A DNA stretch of 64,000 nucleotides from Zygnema cylindricum (Eukaryota; Streptophyta; Zygnematophyceae; Zygnematales; Zygnemataceae). Below are positions 11,901-22,659 of the stretch, in pieces. The stretch is taken from positions 124,001 to 188,000 of the forward strand of contig JBBHKE010000985.1 of the NCBI GenBank assembly GCA_037447655.1, read 5' to 3'. The position numbers and the translations under genes were made by a program. Below the pieces are notes generated by a model. The model saw only the letters and a program-made list of their open reading frames with translations. It ran no database searches and had not been told where the DNA came from. The stretch's first letter is position 1, and every line of letters begins with the position of its first letter.

Positions 11901-14776
11901 ATACAATAGAACTATATAACATACTGTATTATATTATTTACTTTATATAGCGTGGTATGTCCCATTATGTACCTGTTCCGTATCTGTTTAACTAAAATCT
12001 ATTACGGACAACGCAGCACATAAACGTCAATAAATTTAAAACAATACTTCATAGTTCTAAAACTATAGTATTGAAACGAACAAATTAAATTACATTGTAA
12101 AATTTTAATCAAAAATTTTCTAAAAACATACGTACACGAACAGATCAAACGAGCACATCTGTCAAACTGCTGCCATTTATTGCAGCCTACTGCCACCATC
12201 TTTTGACGATTAAGGGGCACTTATTTGAGGAAACATTAGTTTTCTATAAAAAAGTAAAAATATATATTTATTCATTGTGGTTTTTTACCAAAATCGGGGG
12301 GAAGGGGGTCCGCGGCACTTCCGGGGAATAACACGTAGAGTTGTGTACTGGCCGTACATTTATCTGTTGATTATTTTTCTTGTCCGTATAGCTATTCCTA
12401 TTTGTATTACCCATGATCCCAATAAGGAATCTAAAAAAAAGCTTGCATCTTCAAAATAGAAAATTGAATATCTAAAAAGTAATACACGAAATAAACCTTA
12501 AACAACTCTTTCAACTCTCAAGTACACTGTTAATAGTTATTAGAGTTAAAGGATTTTTTGCCACTTAAAACATATTTTCTCCGTGCACACCGGTTGGATT
12601 GTCAATCGGAGACCCCCAATAGAAAGGTGAGAATCTTGGCTTCCAATAGCAACTATCGAATGGACAATCCGACAAGTGTGTACGAAGAAAATATGTTTTA
12701 AATGGCGAAAAAAACTTCAACTTTAATAACGATTAGCGGTGTAGTAACGTATACTAACATTTTTACGATCCTCTATGTGGTAAATTTTTCTTTTTAAGAA
12801 CAAATTATAGTTAAAGTTCATTTTTTTTTCAACATAATAAGCGTGTCATGTGCCTCACAAGGCTTGGAGGATGGACGATGGAATGCTTCCACTCAAGCCA
12901 CTTCCTCTTCCTTTAATCCTCTCTCCCCCTCTCCCTCTCCAACTCCCCACCTCCCTCTCCCATTCCCCTCTCCTTGCCTTTATCCCTCTCTCACCCTATG
13001 TGTCTTACAAATAAGAGAGGGATGTCATCCGACCAATGGACGACGGAATGATTCCACTCAACTGATTTCGTTGTAGCGATCTGTGACACAATATTCGTGA
13101 AACCAATCACAAAGTAAATTGATAAAAAATATTATTTGGGGAAAAAAAACATCATGATTCTAGAATTTTCATGTAAATAATCGCATTTGATCACATGCCT
13201 TCTCCCTCCCTCTGCGCCTCTAACTTTTTTCTCGCTCCAATTTGAAACTCAATTTTTCCGTTTTGGTTAAAAAAAAAAAAAACTGAAGTTAAAATGACTA
13301 ATGTTCAAGAGCATGAATAGTAAATAAAGAAAAAAAATATTTCTTGCACCTCGTCCCTTTTTCTTTCTCTATCTTGCTTGACACATATTACTCCATTTCA
13401 AATGACAAAAATAAACAAATACAACAAAAAAGAATTGGCAAAACTAATAACAAAAAATTACCAAGAATTGGATGAAAGAAAAACAGTTGCATTTGTTAAA
13501 TGCAAAATATTTAATCCAAGTAATTTCAATCACAATCCCCTCCTCTCCCACTCCCTCGGCTGGAACTCGCCCTCCCCTCTCCTCATTTAAAATTTTTATA
13601 ATTATTTTATTTTTTAAACGTAAGGAACTACTACAATAAAAATCGTACTATTAACGATAGAAAAAGAAACCTTAAATGTCAAGATATTGATTTTTGCTCA
13701 TTTTTTTCATTCAAAGTAGTTTTTTATTTTCGGAAAAGTTATTAATTGTATTTAGAAATGGTTGTTTTTAATTACAATGCTACAACTTTTTTTTTCTCAT
13801 CGGTAAATACATGGAAATTTGTTATTTGATATGATAAATAATTATTATTTTTAACTTCTTTCTTATTATTTTTTATTTATAACAAATTATACATTATTGT
13901 TGTTATTTGTTTTTTTGTCATTATTTTGATTATACTTGTTGCTGTTGTTTTCCCTCTTGATTTACATAAAACATTTTATTATATTTGATATACAATGGAA
14001 CAATATTAAATAATGTTAATAAATAAAATAAAATATCAATAAATATAATTTATAAAAAATTGGAAAACCAACGAGAAAACGAAATGGTTTTTAAGCATTA
14101 GAAGAAGGCAAAATTTATTGCAAATTGTAATATTTCCTTATGCCATAACTCTACAAGGATTGCCTCCTCTCCCATCCCTCTCTCCCCCCACTCACTTTCC
14201 TTTCGATAAAAAGATTAAAAAATCCGCAAAACCAATAAACAAATAAAAAAACCATTAAAAAAATTAGGAGAAAAAAAATGCGCAATAATTAGGTGTATTT
14301 TTGCCACATAACTACGATCTCATTTGCGATTTATTTTCAATATATAAAAAGAAAAATACACAAGGAGAAAACGAGACCCTTTCTACTTTTTCTTATGTGT
14401 AGGTCTTAAATTAAAAAAGAAAGAGACTCTAAAAATAATATATCAAACAACCGTAATACAGAAATGAAAAATAAAAAAAAGCAAAACCTGTGTCCTCATC
14501 AAGAGAAATAACTATTTCAAGTATCTACAACAAATTGGGGTTAACAACAAATTGAGGTTTAAATCAAATTGGGGTTAATAACAAATTGGGGTTAATAACA
14601 AATTGGGGTTTTACAAACTGGGTAAGAGAAATTATATTTGCAAGATAACAAATTTATTTGAAGTTCACTTTGGATACCATTACAAAACTATTTAGGTATC
14701 TTACAATTCTTTGAGGGATGTGAGTTGACCGATGGACGATGGAATGCTTCCACTCAACTTGTTGTTTTGTACAAAT
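8651..14776 (-). CDS. Locus A: multi-exon LRR-EGF gene (partial)
   Basis: From its 5' side, the minus strand carries LRR exons at 14776-14705, 13080-13009, 10573-10502 and 9764-9690, then a 278-nt exon at 8928-8651 with a cysteine cap and EGF-like module. Each exon is preceded by an acceptor (mostly TGTCACAG) and followed by GTAAG, and all LRR exons keep the same phase (2-2). Splicing them in order keeps one frame in the LxxNxLSGxIPSSIGxLTSL register typical of plant-type LRR proteins, which bind peptides or proteins at the cell surface. No signal peptide, membrane or kinase exon is recognisable, so both gene ends are unknown. Introns carry a MITE and a hAT end. Gene or pseudogene status needs RNA data; the exons themselves look intact. 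Confidence 0.75.
9690..9764 (-). CDS. LRR exon A1 (75 nt)
   Basis: The exon lies between GTCACAG and GTAAG and encodes one repeat with DLSFNQLTGGIPSSFYQLTS. It has one extra codon near its 3' end compared with the 72-nt siblings and keeps phase 2-2. The right-hand flank (GGTTTTTGCGG on the minus strand) matches the other cassettes. Confidence 0.78.
10502..10573 (-). CDS. LRR exon A2 (72 nt)
   Basis: It is exactly 72 nt between GTTACAG and GTAAG and encodes WLSENQLSGSIPSSIGQLTH followed by LEV. The downstream intron start shares the GTAAGACAC-ATGAACAC block seen next to other LRR exons. One full 24-residue repeat, no defects. Confidence 0.85.
11756..11900 (+). mobile_element. hAT-like element end inside locus A intron
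   Basis: Starts TAGTGTTGTGTATCGG, the same 16 bases found at 26186 next to a hAT transposase relic. It continues with TATCG-rich short inverted motifs and the shared GAACGGTCAA block (GAGCGGTCAA at 26249). The other end is not identifiable. Related diverged ends occur at about 57470 and 62435. Confidence 0.5.
12523..12743. mobile_element. Foldback MITE A (subfamily I)
   Basis: Flanked by TA on both sides, with inverted ends CACTGTTAATAGTTATTAGAG and CTTTAATAACGATTAGCGGTG. Inner arms also pair (AAACATATTTTCTCCGTGCACAC with GTGTGTACGAAGAAAATATG), so nearly the whole element folds back. It lies in an intron of locus A. Confidence 0.82.
12854..12894 (-). pseudogene. Truncated LRR exon in locus A
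   Basis: The minus strand retains only LSGSIPSSI followed by LQA and a GTGAG donor. The 5' third of the exon and its acceptor are replaced by pyrimidine-rich DNA. The flank with CGTGTCATGTG matches intact cassettes, so this is a broken copy rather than chance similarity. Confidence 0.7.
12900..12995 (+). repeat. Pyrimidine-rich tract replacing the 5' part of an LRR cassette
   Basis: CTCCCTCTCC-type low-complexity DNA sits exactly where the acceptor side of the exon at 12854-12894 should be. Similar tracts stand beside most LRR cassettes in both loci. Confidence 0.7.
13009..13080 (-). CDS. LRR exon A3 (72 nt)
   Basis: It is exactly 72 nt between TGTCACAG and GTAAG and encodes SLQRNQLSGIIPSSIGRMTS followed by LSY. 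Residues before the conserved Asn differ from its siblings while the IPSSIG scaffold is kept. Only 115 bp separate it from the truncated copy at 12854. Confidence 0.85.
14526..14612 (+). repeat. 17-18 bp tandem repeat in upstream intron
   Basis: About five head-to-tail copies of a unit close to AACAAATTGGGGTTAAT, with small variations. Confidence 0.8.
14705..14776 (-). CDS. LRR exon A4 (72 nt), most 5' exon seen in locus A
   Basis: It is exactly 72 nt between TGTCACAG and GTAAG and encodes FVQNNKLSGSIPSSIGQLTS followed by LKE. The acceptor flank reads GGATGCTTGTGTCACAG on the minus strand, almost the same as in locus B. More 5' exons must exist if this is a complete gene, but I find none up to 16 kb. 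Confidence 0.85.
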
Positions 14777-16684
14777 CTGTGACACAAGCATCCGCAAAAC
14801 CAACAGTAAAAAAAACTTGATTTTTTTATTTTTTTATTTTAATTTCAAATTTTCATTCAAACAAAATCATATTTTTTAGTATAAACCCCTTTATCCCCCT
14901 CCCTTTAGCCGTTCCCCAACCCCCGCCACATTCCGCGGACTGACAGTTTATCAATCATTTTTTCAATATTAATAACAAAAACGAATAAAAAAACTTCACA
15001 AGTGGAAATAATTCCAAAAATGGAAAATGTTTATTGTCAACAAAAAATCCAAATGTAAAATTTATTTTATTGCTCTTTTTTTACGGAAAAATAAACAGTT
15101 TTCCAAAAAAAAACTTGCCATAATTATAAATGATTAGGTTCAACTATTAACATTGTTTTTTTGTTATTATCATTTGAAATGTTAACCAATTTTTATGATG
15201 ATCTATTACTAATGACTAATATTAATCAATCTTTTTGTTATTCGTTATCCGTGTCACTATTATTGTTATTATAGTGACTACCGTTTTGTGTTACTTTTTA
15301 TAGATGATCGCTATAATTGTTTATTATTTTTATTATTAGTCGTTTTGTTATTATTATGATTATTACTGTTACTGTTTAAATTAGGAAGGTATTTTCGAAA
15401 CACTGATCTCATCACTATTTTTAATATTATCGTCAATATTATTACTATTTGTAATATCACTAGTATTTATCATCTTAACTATACAGCTGGAAAAGAAATC
15501 ACACCTAAATATTAACAAAAAAACTCGCATTTTAAAAGTGAAAAATAGACAATAATAATACTAATAATAATATTTAATAGTAACACTAGGTTACTAGCAA
15601 CAACAGTAGTATGAATACGAATACTTAAATTTGTGCCAAAAAAAATAAAAATACCACATCAATAATAAAAATAAAAAATTATATAAGCCGCCTCATTTCT
15701 ATATTCGACTCCGTTAAACATGTGCGCTATATGTATAGTAGTATCCCAGTTAGTCGATAGCCTGCTTAGTTAAAATCCTGTGAAAGCCTCCATCAAGAGA
15801 AACGGAGAATACCTTCAAAGCCATTTTTTTGTGCTACAAGGACATGGCCAACAACCCGAAGTGCTTGAAAAATATACCAGCAAAAAGCGAAAGGCTTATA
15901 AAAACAAAAGATTGCTTTAAAAGCAGGGAAGCGGCTATCTTGCTTGAGATTTTCAAAATTCTTAGAAACCATTTGAGGAAACAACTGTAAAGTCACAAAA
16001 ATAGTGGCTTGGCGATGCAAGAAAGGTACCTTTGTCAAGCACAATCTAGATGATTTATATTCCAATAAAACATTAGTAAGTTGTGAAATGCTTGAGGCCC
16101 CTACCTGTTGGTATTATCTCATCATTGTAAGCATATGCGATTTACATAAAAAAACGTTTTTATTTTTAGTCCAATGTTTGCATTTATGATTATGGCACAG
16201 CAAATTGTAGAGGGATTAGTTGTAGTGCATAAGCCATTTATTATGTTGCACAAATTGTCAGGTAGACAAGATGTCCGAAAATGCATTTTGCTTATATAGA
16301 ATCCAGTTGCAAGCTTTCATTGGGCAACACGCAATTTCCCACAAAGAACCTAAGATTCCTAGTGTGCGAGGAAGAATCCTTAAAATTCCCTTGTTAAACA
16401 AAAATGCCAAAAATCTTTAAGATTTTACTATTCTTGTTAAGGGAAATTTAGCGTCCGTTTCCCCTATTATTTTCACCTGAATTCTTACATGTGTGTTTCA
16501 CCTTTTTGTCTTTTTTATGCCTGTTTATAGCTATTTGCTTTCTCTACACGTCCCATAGGATGTACAATCATATTTCTTCAATGTTTAGTCTGATTAGATA
16601 GCTACATTAGATTTGATCTCACTTACCTTTGTAGGTCACCGCCTTAAAAAAACCCGTAAGAATCAAATAGGTGCTCTCAATTAA
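14777..16684. other. Upstream region of locus A; one unidentified 90-codon frame
   Basis: Mostly AT-rich and non-coding. A minus-strand frame at 15793-16065 (90 codons) is the only one of note. It resembles no family I know and has no splice or promoter support. Confidence 0.35.
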
Positions 16685-17400
16685 ACAAAAGTCGACGGAT
16701 TAATGGATAAATATAAAGTTTGTTTGGTGGCAAAAGATATGTCGCACGATGAAGGCATTAACTCTACTGAAACTTATGCCTCTCTCGTTTGTTTGACATA
16801 TATTTGTACTCTCCTTGCTTTGGCTGTTGAACATGATTTTTATGTTTATCAAATAGATGTTATAAATACATTTTTGACTGGTGTTATTTTCGAACATATG
16901 GTGTTATTTTCGAACATATCTATATGCAACAGCCTGATCTGATGAGCACAGTTTCGGTTTTTTATATTAAGTTTGTCATCTTGTGAAAATTATCTACTGC
17001 TTCAAGCAATCTACTTGTGTGTGGAATCACAACGTTTATGTCATTTCGAGACAAAAAAGGCCTTACTGGTATCGATGTCAATCTAAGTGTCTAATCATGT
17101 GACTCTGGCGACTCTCTTATCATTGTGTCATTTTTTTTGAAATAACCTTATCGTTTTTGGACCCGCTATCTCTAAAATTTCCGTGGTCAAATCGTTACTT
17201 CCGGGTCTTTTGACATGACTGACCTTGGCAAACTCACCTATTATTTAGGCTTTAAAGCTCTTTGCAATCGCTCTACCCAAACTCTTTGTCTCTCTCAATA
17301 AACCTTCATCCCTAACAATTTGGACCGTTTTGGCATAGAATCCTGCGCCTCCATATCCGCTCTCTTAAATGCAAATGAGGACACTCCCTTAAATGCAAAT
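16685..17400 (+). pseudogene. Copia reverse transcriptase relic
   Basis: The frame starts near TKVDGLMDKYKVCLVAKD and continues EGINSTETYASLV, CTLLALAVEHDFYVYQIDV and NTFLTG, all standard Copia reverse-transcriptase text. After a 20-bp tandem duplication that shifts the frame it resumes with IYMQQPDL, and later gives FDMTDLGKLTYYLG, TLCLSQ and LDRFGIESC. The YVDD segment is unrecognisable. No LTR was found on either side. Confidence 0.82.
16881..16920 (+). repeat. 20-bp tandem duplication that breaks the Copia frame
   Basis: Bases 16881-16900 and 16901-16920 are identical except for the last base. Twenty is not a multiple of three, and the expected protein text (VIFEHIYMQQP) is disrupted exactly here. 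Confidence 0.92.
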
Positions 17401-17411
17401 GGTCCTCTCTT

Positions 17412-18894
17412 TCTTACTACTAACACTCTTCTCTCTCCCTCTCTATCTCTCTCCCTCTCTATCTGCTACAATGAGCTTCGTGGTCCGCACCGCATGTATC
17501 CAATGTAAGCCACCCAACCGGGCATTGCTTCCAAAGTCCCAAGTTTAATAATTTTTTGCAATTCCCCTCTTTTGATTATTTTGTTTCCCTAAATGTGTTG
17601 TTCGTTACACGTAAGGCGCCAATTTTTTTTTGCCTTACTCCTCTTTTGGCTCCACTGCTCTCATACAGCTTGCTCCATACAGCTTGCTCCAGTACTAAAG
17701 TGATATCCAATGCCATTATTATAGGAAGGAAGTTAAGGATGGCAATCTTCAGTTTCTAAATGTGAAATCCACGGATCAAGTGGTGGAATATCTCACAACA
17801 TCTATTCATCACCCCCATTTTGTAACATCTTCTCTGTCACTTTCTCCGTCTCCTTCTGCATCTCCTTCTCCCTCCCCCTATCCTCTTCTTTTACGTATGT
17901 GTCCTTCGTTTTTTTTCCATATTCTTTATCGTCCCTTTTTCCATCTCCTTTTCCTTCTCTTTCTCTTTTTCTTATCCTTCTCCTCCTCTTTCCCTTCTCC
18001 ACCTCCTTCTCCTCCTCCTTATTCTCCATTTCCTTCTTTTTCCCTTTCTCTTTATCCTTTTCCTTTTCCTTCTTCTCCTCCTCCTTCTCCTTCTCCTTCC
18101 TTCTCAATCTCTTTCACTTCTTTCTCCTTCTCCTCCTCTTTCTTCTTCACCTTCTCTTTCTCTTTTTCCTTCTCAAACTCCTTCAAATTTTTCCTTATCC
18201 TTCTCCTTCTCTTTCTCCTCCTTCCTCTCCTTCTCCTCATCCATACTTTTAACGTTATCCAAATCCTTCTCCTTATCTTTTTCATTATCCTTATTGTTAT
18301 CATTCGTCATCCTCCTCGCACTCGTGCTCACTCTCCCACTCCCTCTCCCTCTCCATCCCCCTCCCTCTCTCCTTCTCCCTCTTCCTCTTGGATCTCCCCC
18401 TCCTGCCCCCTCTCGTTCAACCTCTCCCTCTCCCTTTCCCTCGCCTTCTCCCTCTCTCGCCCTCTTCCTCCCCCTCTCCCTCACCCTCGCTCTCTCTCGC
18501 GCTTGACCTCATCCTCGCCCTCTCCCTCACCCACGCACTCGCCCTTGCCCTCGCCCTCTCCCTCTCCCTCTCCATCTCACTCGCCCTCGCCCTCGCCCTC
18601 ACTTTCCCCCTCGTCCACCTCAACCTAGCCCTCTTGGCGCTTGACCTCGATCTTGACCTCGAACTCGCCCGCGTCCTCGCCCTATCCCTCTCCCTCTCCC
18701 TCTCCCGCTCCCTTCCCACTTCCCTCTCCCCGTCCCTCTACTTCTCCTCTCCCTCTCTCTCTATATTTCCCCCTCCCTCGCCTCCTCCCTATACCTCCCA
18801 CTATCTCGCTCCTTCTCACCCTCTCCCTCCCTTTTGACTTCTCTCCCTCTTGCCTTTTTTCCCTCCATCTTCCTCCCCTCCCTATCTCTCTTTG

Positions 18895-18928
<34 letters not shown>

Positions 18929-18945
18929 GCACTAAACAAGTGCTC
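17412..18945 (+). repeat. Long pyrimidine-rich tract
   Basis: The plus strand is almost entirely C and T from about 17815, grading from CTTTTCCTTCTCC on the left to CTCGCCCTCGCC in the middle and CTCTCTCTCT at the right end. Long frames through it (Ser/Pro/Leu on plus, Arg/Glu/Lys on minus) are composition artefacts. Confidence 0.9.
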
Positions 18946-19555
18946 AATTGGTGTCCCGAATTTGCTAGCCGCATGAAAACTCATCCTTGATGAGATCCAC
19001 GATCACCCATACGTGTGGAACATACTTTTCGTGATTTTTGGTGGCCATCGATCCGCGAGGTCATGGGAGGTTGTCTTCATGCATGAAATTTTATGGGAGG
19101 AATGGGTTTTTCACAGTTTAAGAAGTTTAAGAAGTTTAGTTTCAGGAATAATTTGACCTTCTCCGTAAACTTGGTCTAGTGTGGGTTGTTGCCCATTCAA
19201 GATCTCTAGGCTGTACTCAATATTCATGGAAATAGTGCACTTTTTTGCAACGACATCTGCTGTTGGAGGGAAAGTGAAATTCTATGGGCTCCATTGCCAC
19301 ACAGAATTTGCATATCCAAAGAAGCTTATCTAGATAGTGCCGACTCCAAGTTCATACAAACCCAAATGAATGACACCTTGACACTTAGAATCCCAATACA
19401 ACTTCACCCTTGTGAAAATAAGACTTCTGTGTGCTTAGTTCCACCACAAAATGCAAAGCTTAAACATGTGTTTTGGACAATATTCCCCACTTTCACTTTC
19501 CCACTAAATAAGTGCCACCTTGGCAAGACAAATCCTCTAATCGACTACACCCTTG
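18946..19555. other. No recognisable gene
   Basis: Ordinary-complexity sequence. An 88-codon plus-strand frame (19294-19560) matches nothing I recognise. Confidence 0.4.
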
Positions 19556-19876
19556 TGTAGTCTAGACTCTCTTGTGTCCGCAGCAAAAAGAATCACTGAA
19601 TGTGCTCCCTTGGGTAGTAAGTTATGTTTGGTCAAAGATGACCTTTATAGTTACTAACTCTCTTAGAGAGAGGTACCTAAATATCACGAAGTCTTGGTCT
19701 GCCTACTCACGACTACCTACTACTAATCCCTAGTCCGATAGGAACACTATATAGTACAAGAAGATATAATGGGAGATGTACTTATTGTACGGCCATTGTA
19801 ATACATGGTCTACAAGGTGACACCTGTCAAATCGGAAGCCATGGTTCCTCCTCCCATCTTCTCTGGTATCTAATAA
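19556..19876 (+). repeat. Possible Copia LTR (19556-19814) with Gag start at 19841
   Basis: A 259-bp segment begins TGTAG and ends CTACA. Twenty-six bases later an ATG opens MVPPPIFSG, the usual start of a Copia Gag, which stops at once. No second LTR copy or convincing tRNA match is visible, so this is a tentative element end. Confidence 0.3.
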
Positions 19877-21480
19877 TGCGACGCCACGTGGAACCGCGTG
19901 ACGCTATCTTCGAATGCCGCCAAAATCTCACTTCGCGTGGCATCTACAATGCCGGCCGTCCGATCAAAACATGTTTTACACGGTTTAGATTCGCGTAGAT
20001 GCATGAATTGTTTCTCTTCGTTAGTTTGGTTTTAATTAGCTGTCCTGTTAATGTTTATATATCTTTGAAACCTATTACGTGTATCGTTTTGATAACGCTT
20101 TAGTGGAAAAGGCGTATCACTACACTTCTATAGACCTTGGTGCAAATCCGGTCTAGAGCAGCTTTTAGTTATATGTCAGTTTGTCTAGGAATTCTCTACC
20201 TGGACACTTTTAAATACCTACTGTACCAAATATATCTCAAAGTTGATTTAATCTATAGGCTAAAGCTAACCGCTACCAAATTTAATGGCTAGTAGGTACC
20301 TGGATAAAATCCTGGTTCCGTTAGGCCTTTTTTGGTACAAACTAAGTATTAGCCTATTCTCTGTCTCCTTGGACATTATAGACAGCCATGGCTCTAGCTC
20401 TCTCTCTGGTCTTCAGTGACTGCAACAAATATGGGGATTGGAGAGTTTGAGCGAGAAGCATGCTCCCTTTGTTAATTTACTCTATTTTTTTTTCTAATAC
20501 AGACCTAGAAAATACATCAATTTCAACAGCCACAATATTTATCTACCAGTAAATATCGTTTTACATTGTACAAGGATTCTTCAATTGCAATCTGCACTCT
20601 TGAATGTTGTTGTGCCATTTTTTGCCGGCACCAGGTGGCTATTTCCATCTACCTTTTGGTCGCTTTTGTTCACCTTTTTTTTTCAACTCAAATTGATGAA
20701 ACTCGCATATTCAATGATAATAAGATATTTTTTGAAAAGTTCACCGAATCTTTTTTTCTATCTGATCGAATTTACATTTTTGTCAAAATTGAAATAACCC
20801 ATCGTTTAAATTTGTATTTTTTAAGACCGTTTGAATTTAGTTTAAAACATGTAATATATGGTAATATGTTAAAAAGTTTATTTTCTACATCTAGTCTAAA
20901 CTTTGGAAGTTTCTAGCTTTTCTATACTATAAAATTTGATGTTTCTCTCTCGTTTCATTGGATGACTATTCTCATTTGTTTGTGATTTTTAAAATTAACT
21001 TTTATTCAACCTAGTTTTACGTCCACATATCAGAGTCTTGTTCTGTTTCGGTTCACGTGTATTATAAATTGGAAAAAACATAACTCTATCGATTGTAGGG
21101 GAAGAAACAAAATTTGTCTTCCACGAATATCTTGCTAATATTTTAATGGATACTTCCTGATTTCATCAAAAGATTATTTGAAGACACAAACGACATCATT
21201 CCAATTCTTAAGTTTGACTTATTAAAACACTTCCTACTCTTCCTTTACAAAACTTCAGATAGAAAATATGTATTTCTGTTCATTTTTTCTACTATTATCA
21301 AGCAAATACCCATTTTCTTATGTTTTTTTGTGTAGAATATGTAAGAATCCCTCTCAAGGGTCACTCACAAGTATTCCAATCTTGTAAGATTCCCAATCGC
21401 CGGAGAAATTCTTCCCGCCAATCGATGATCGTTTAAGAACCTGCATCACCCAACCATACTGATTACGTTCTGGTTAGGAA
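19877..21480. other. No recognisable gene
   Basis: AT-rich sequence. A 116-codon frame at 20566-20916 is Phe/Leu/Ile-rich and unrecognised; I do not support it as a gene. Confidence 0.4.
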
Positions 21481-22065
21481 CACGATTCTTTTATTCTCTC
21501 CTTCCTCCCCTCTCTCCCCCCTCATTCTCTCCCTTCTCCACACCCGCTTCCTATTTGTTCACAAACAAGTTCCAGTATTCCTCACTCAACAATCCTCTTT
21601 TCCTTGCTCGTAAGTCGACGTAAAGTTACCCCACTCCCTCAAACCTCCCCTCTCTCCTTATTCATGCTAAATATTTTTTTGCACCTTGCCTTGTCAAGCC
21701 CCCCTCCAAAAATCACTTTGTCTTCCTCCCACTCCCTCCCCTCCTCCCCACCCACGCCCTCGCACCCCCAAATGCCACCCGGGGGGAGGGGTTGTGGAGA
21801 GAGAGAAGAGAAGGATTAGGGGTGACGAAGGGGGGACGGCATCTCTCTTCCCCCCACCACCGAGAAAAGAATATCTCCCTTGACATTCCTCTTCCCTCAC
21901 CCCTCTAAATCCTTCAACTCCCTTCTCTCTCCGCCTTTCTTCAAGAAAAGTTCAAATTTCCATCGGGGACATATTATAGTGTGGTACTTACGATTTCCTT
22001 CGTTTCTCTTCCCCCCTTCCCCTTTACCCTCTCCCGCCATCTATCTCCCGCCAGTACCCCTTTAA
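21480..22065 (+). repeat. Interrupted pyrimidine-rich tract
   Basis: CCCTCTCCC-type runs alternate with short ordinary stretches. A purine island (GGGGGGAGGGG region, 21778-21838) sits inside. Confidence 0.7.
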
Positions 22066-22129
22066 GCCTCGCCAAGGCCCAAGCATTCATTAAAAACCCA
22101 TCGCAGCAGAGGGTAGAGCTGACTACAAA

Positions 22130-22285
22130 TAATATTTCAGTGCCAAATTCAGTGCGAAATTTAGTGCACCCGTCTATAACTCAAATTTCAACGTGAAAAA
22201 AAATCAAATTTAGTGCGTTATTTAGTGCGAAAATAGCGTGCATCTGATCAGCAATCAAATTTCAATGAAAAATTTAGTGCGAATT
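22130..22285 (+). repeat. Irregular cluster of AAATTTAGTGCG motifs
   Basis: At least five close variants of AAATTTAGTGCGAA occur within about 150 bp, irregularly spaced and separated by other text. They are not a simple tandem array. Confidence 0.65.
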
Positions 22286-22659
22286 TCATAGCGGATCTGT
22301 CACGTCACATGAGCGATAATCACTCACAATGCAAACACGCGACCGTCATCGTCGCATCGGATGGGCGCTGCATCCAACTCGTAGTGGTAGAAAATATCTC
22401 CATAACATATGCTTGGGGGAAACCAGTACTTGATCGAGAGGGCCAACCGCATCGCATCCAAAGCTGACCTTGCGACAACAATACATTATTGGTATGATCA
22501 ATTAGTAATAAATGTTACTATTATGATCATCATAACAGTATGTATAGCATTGTTGTGAACTATCAATAGTACAATAAATATTATTTAGTATTATTGGTAT
22601 GATAGCACCAAAATTAAGAGACGTGTGGGAGGAGAAAGTCACTACAGGAACGCTCACCT

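Noticed and set aside
14526-14612. Possible telomere-like repeat (TTGGGGTTA)
   Set aside because: The unit is 17-18 bp with AACAAA and only partial resemblance; it sits in an intron, not at a chromosome end.
15793-16065. 90-codon minus frame as an upstream exon of locus A
   Set aside because: No LRR or signal-peptide character, no phase-2 splice site, no counterpart upstream of locus B.
17762-18837. Frames of 288, 149 and 117 codons in the pyrimidine tract
   Set aside because: Composition artefact: Ser/Pro/Leu text in all plus frames and Arg/Glu/Lys on minus, no domain, no splice context.
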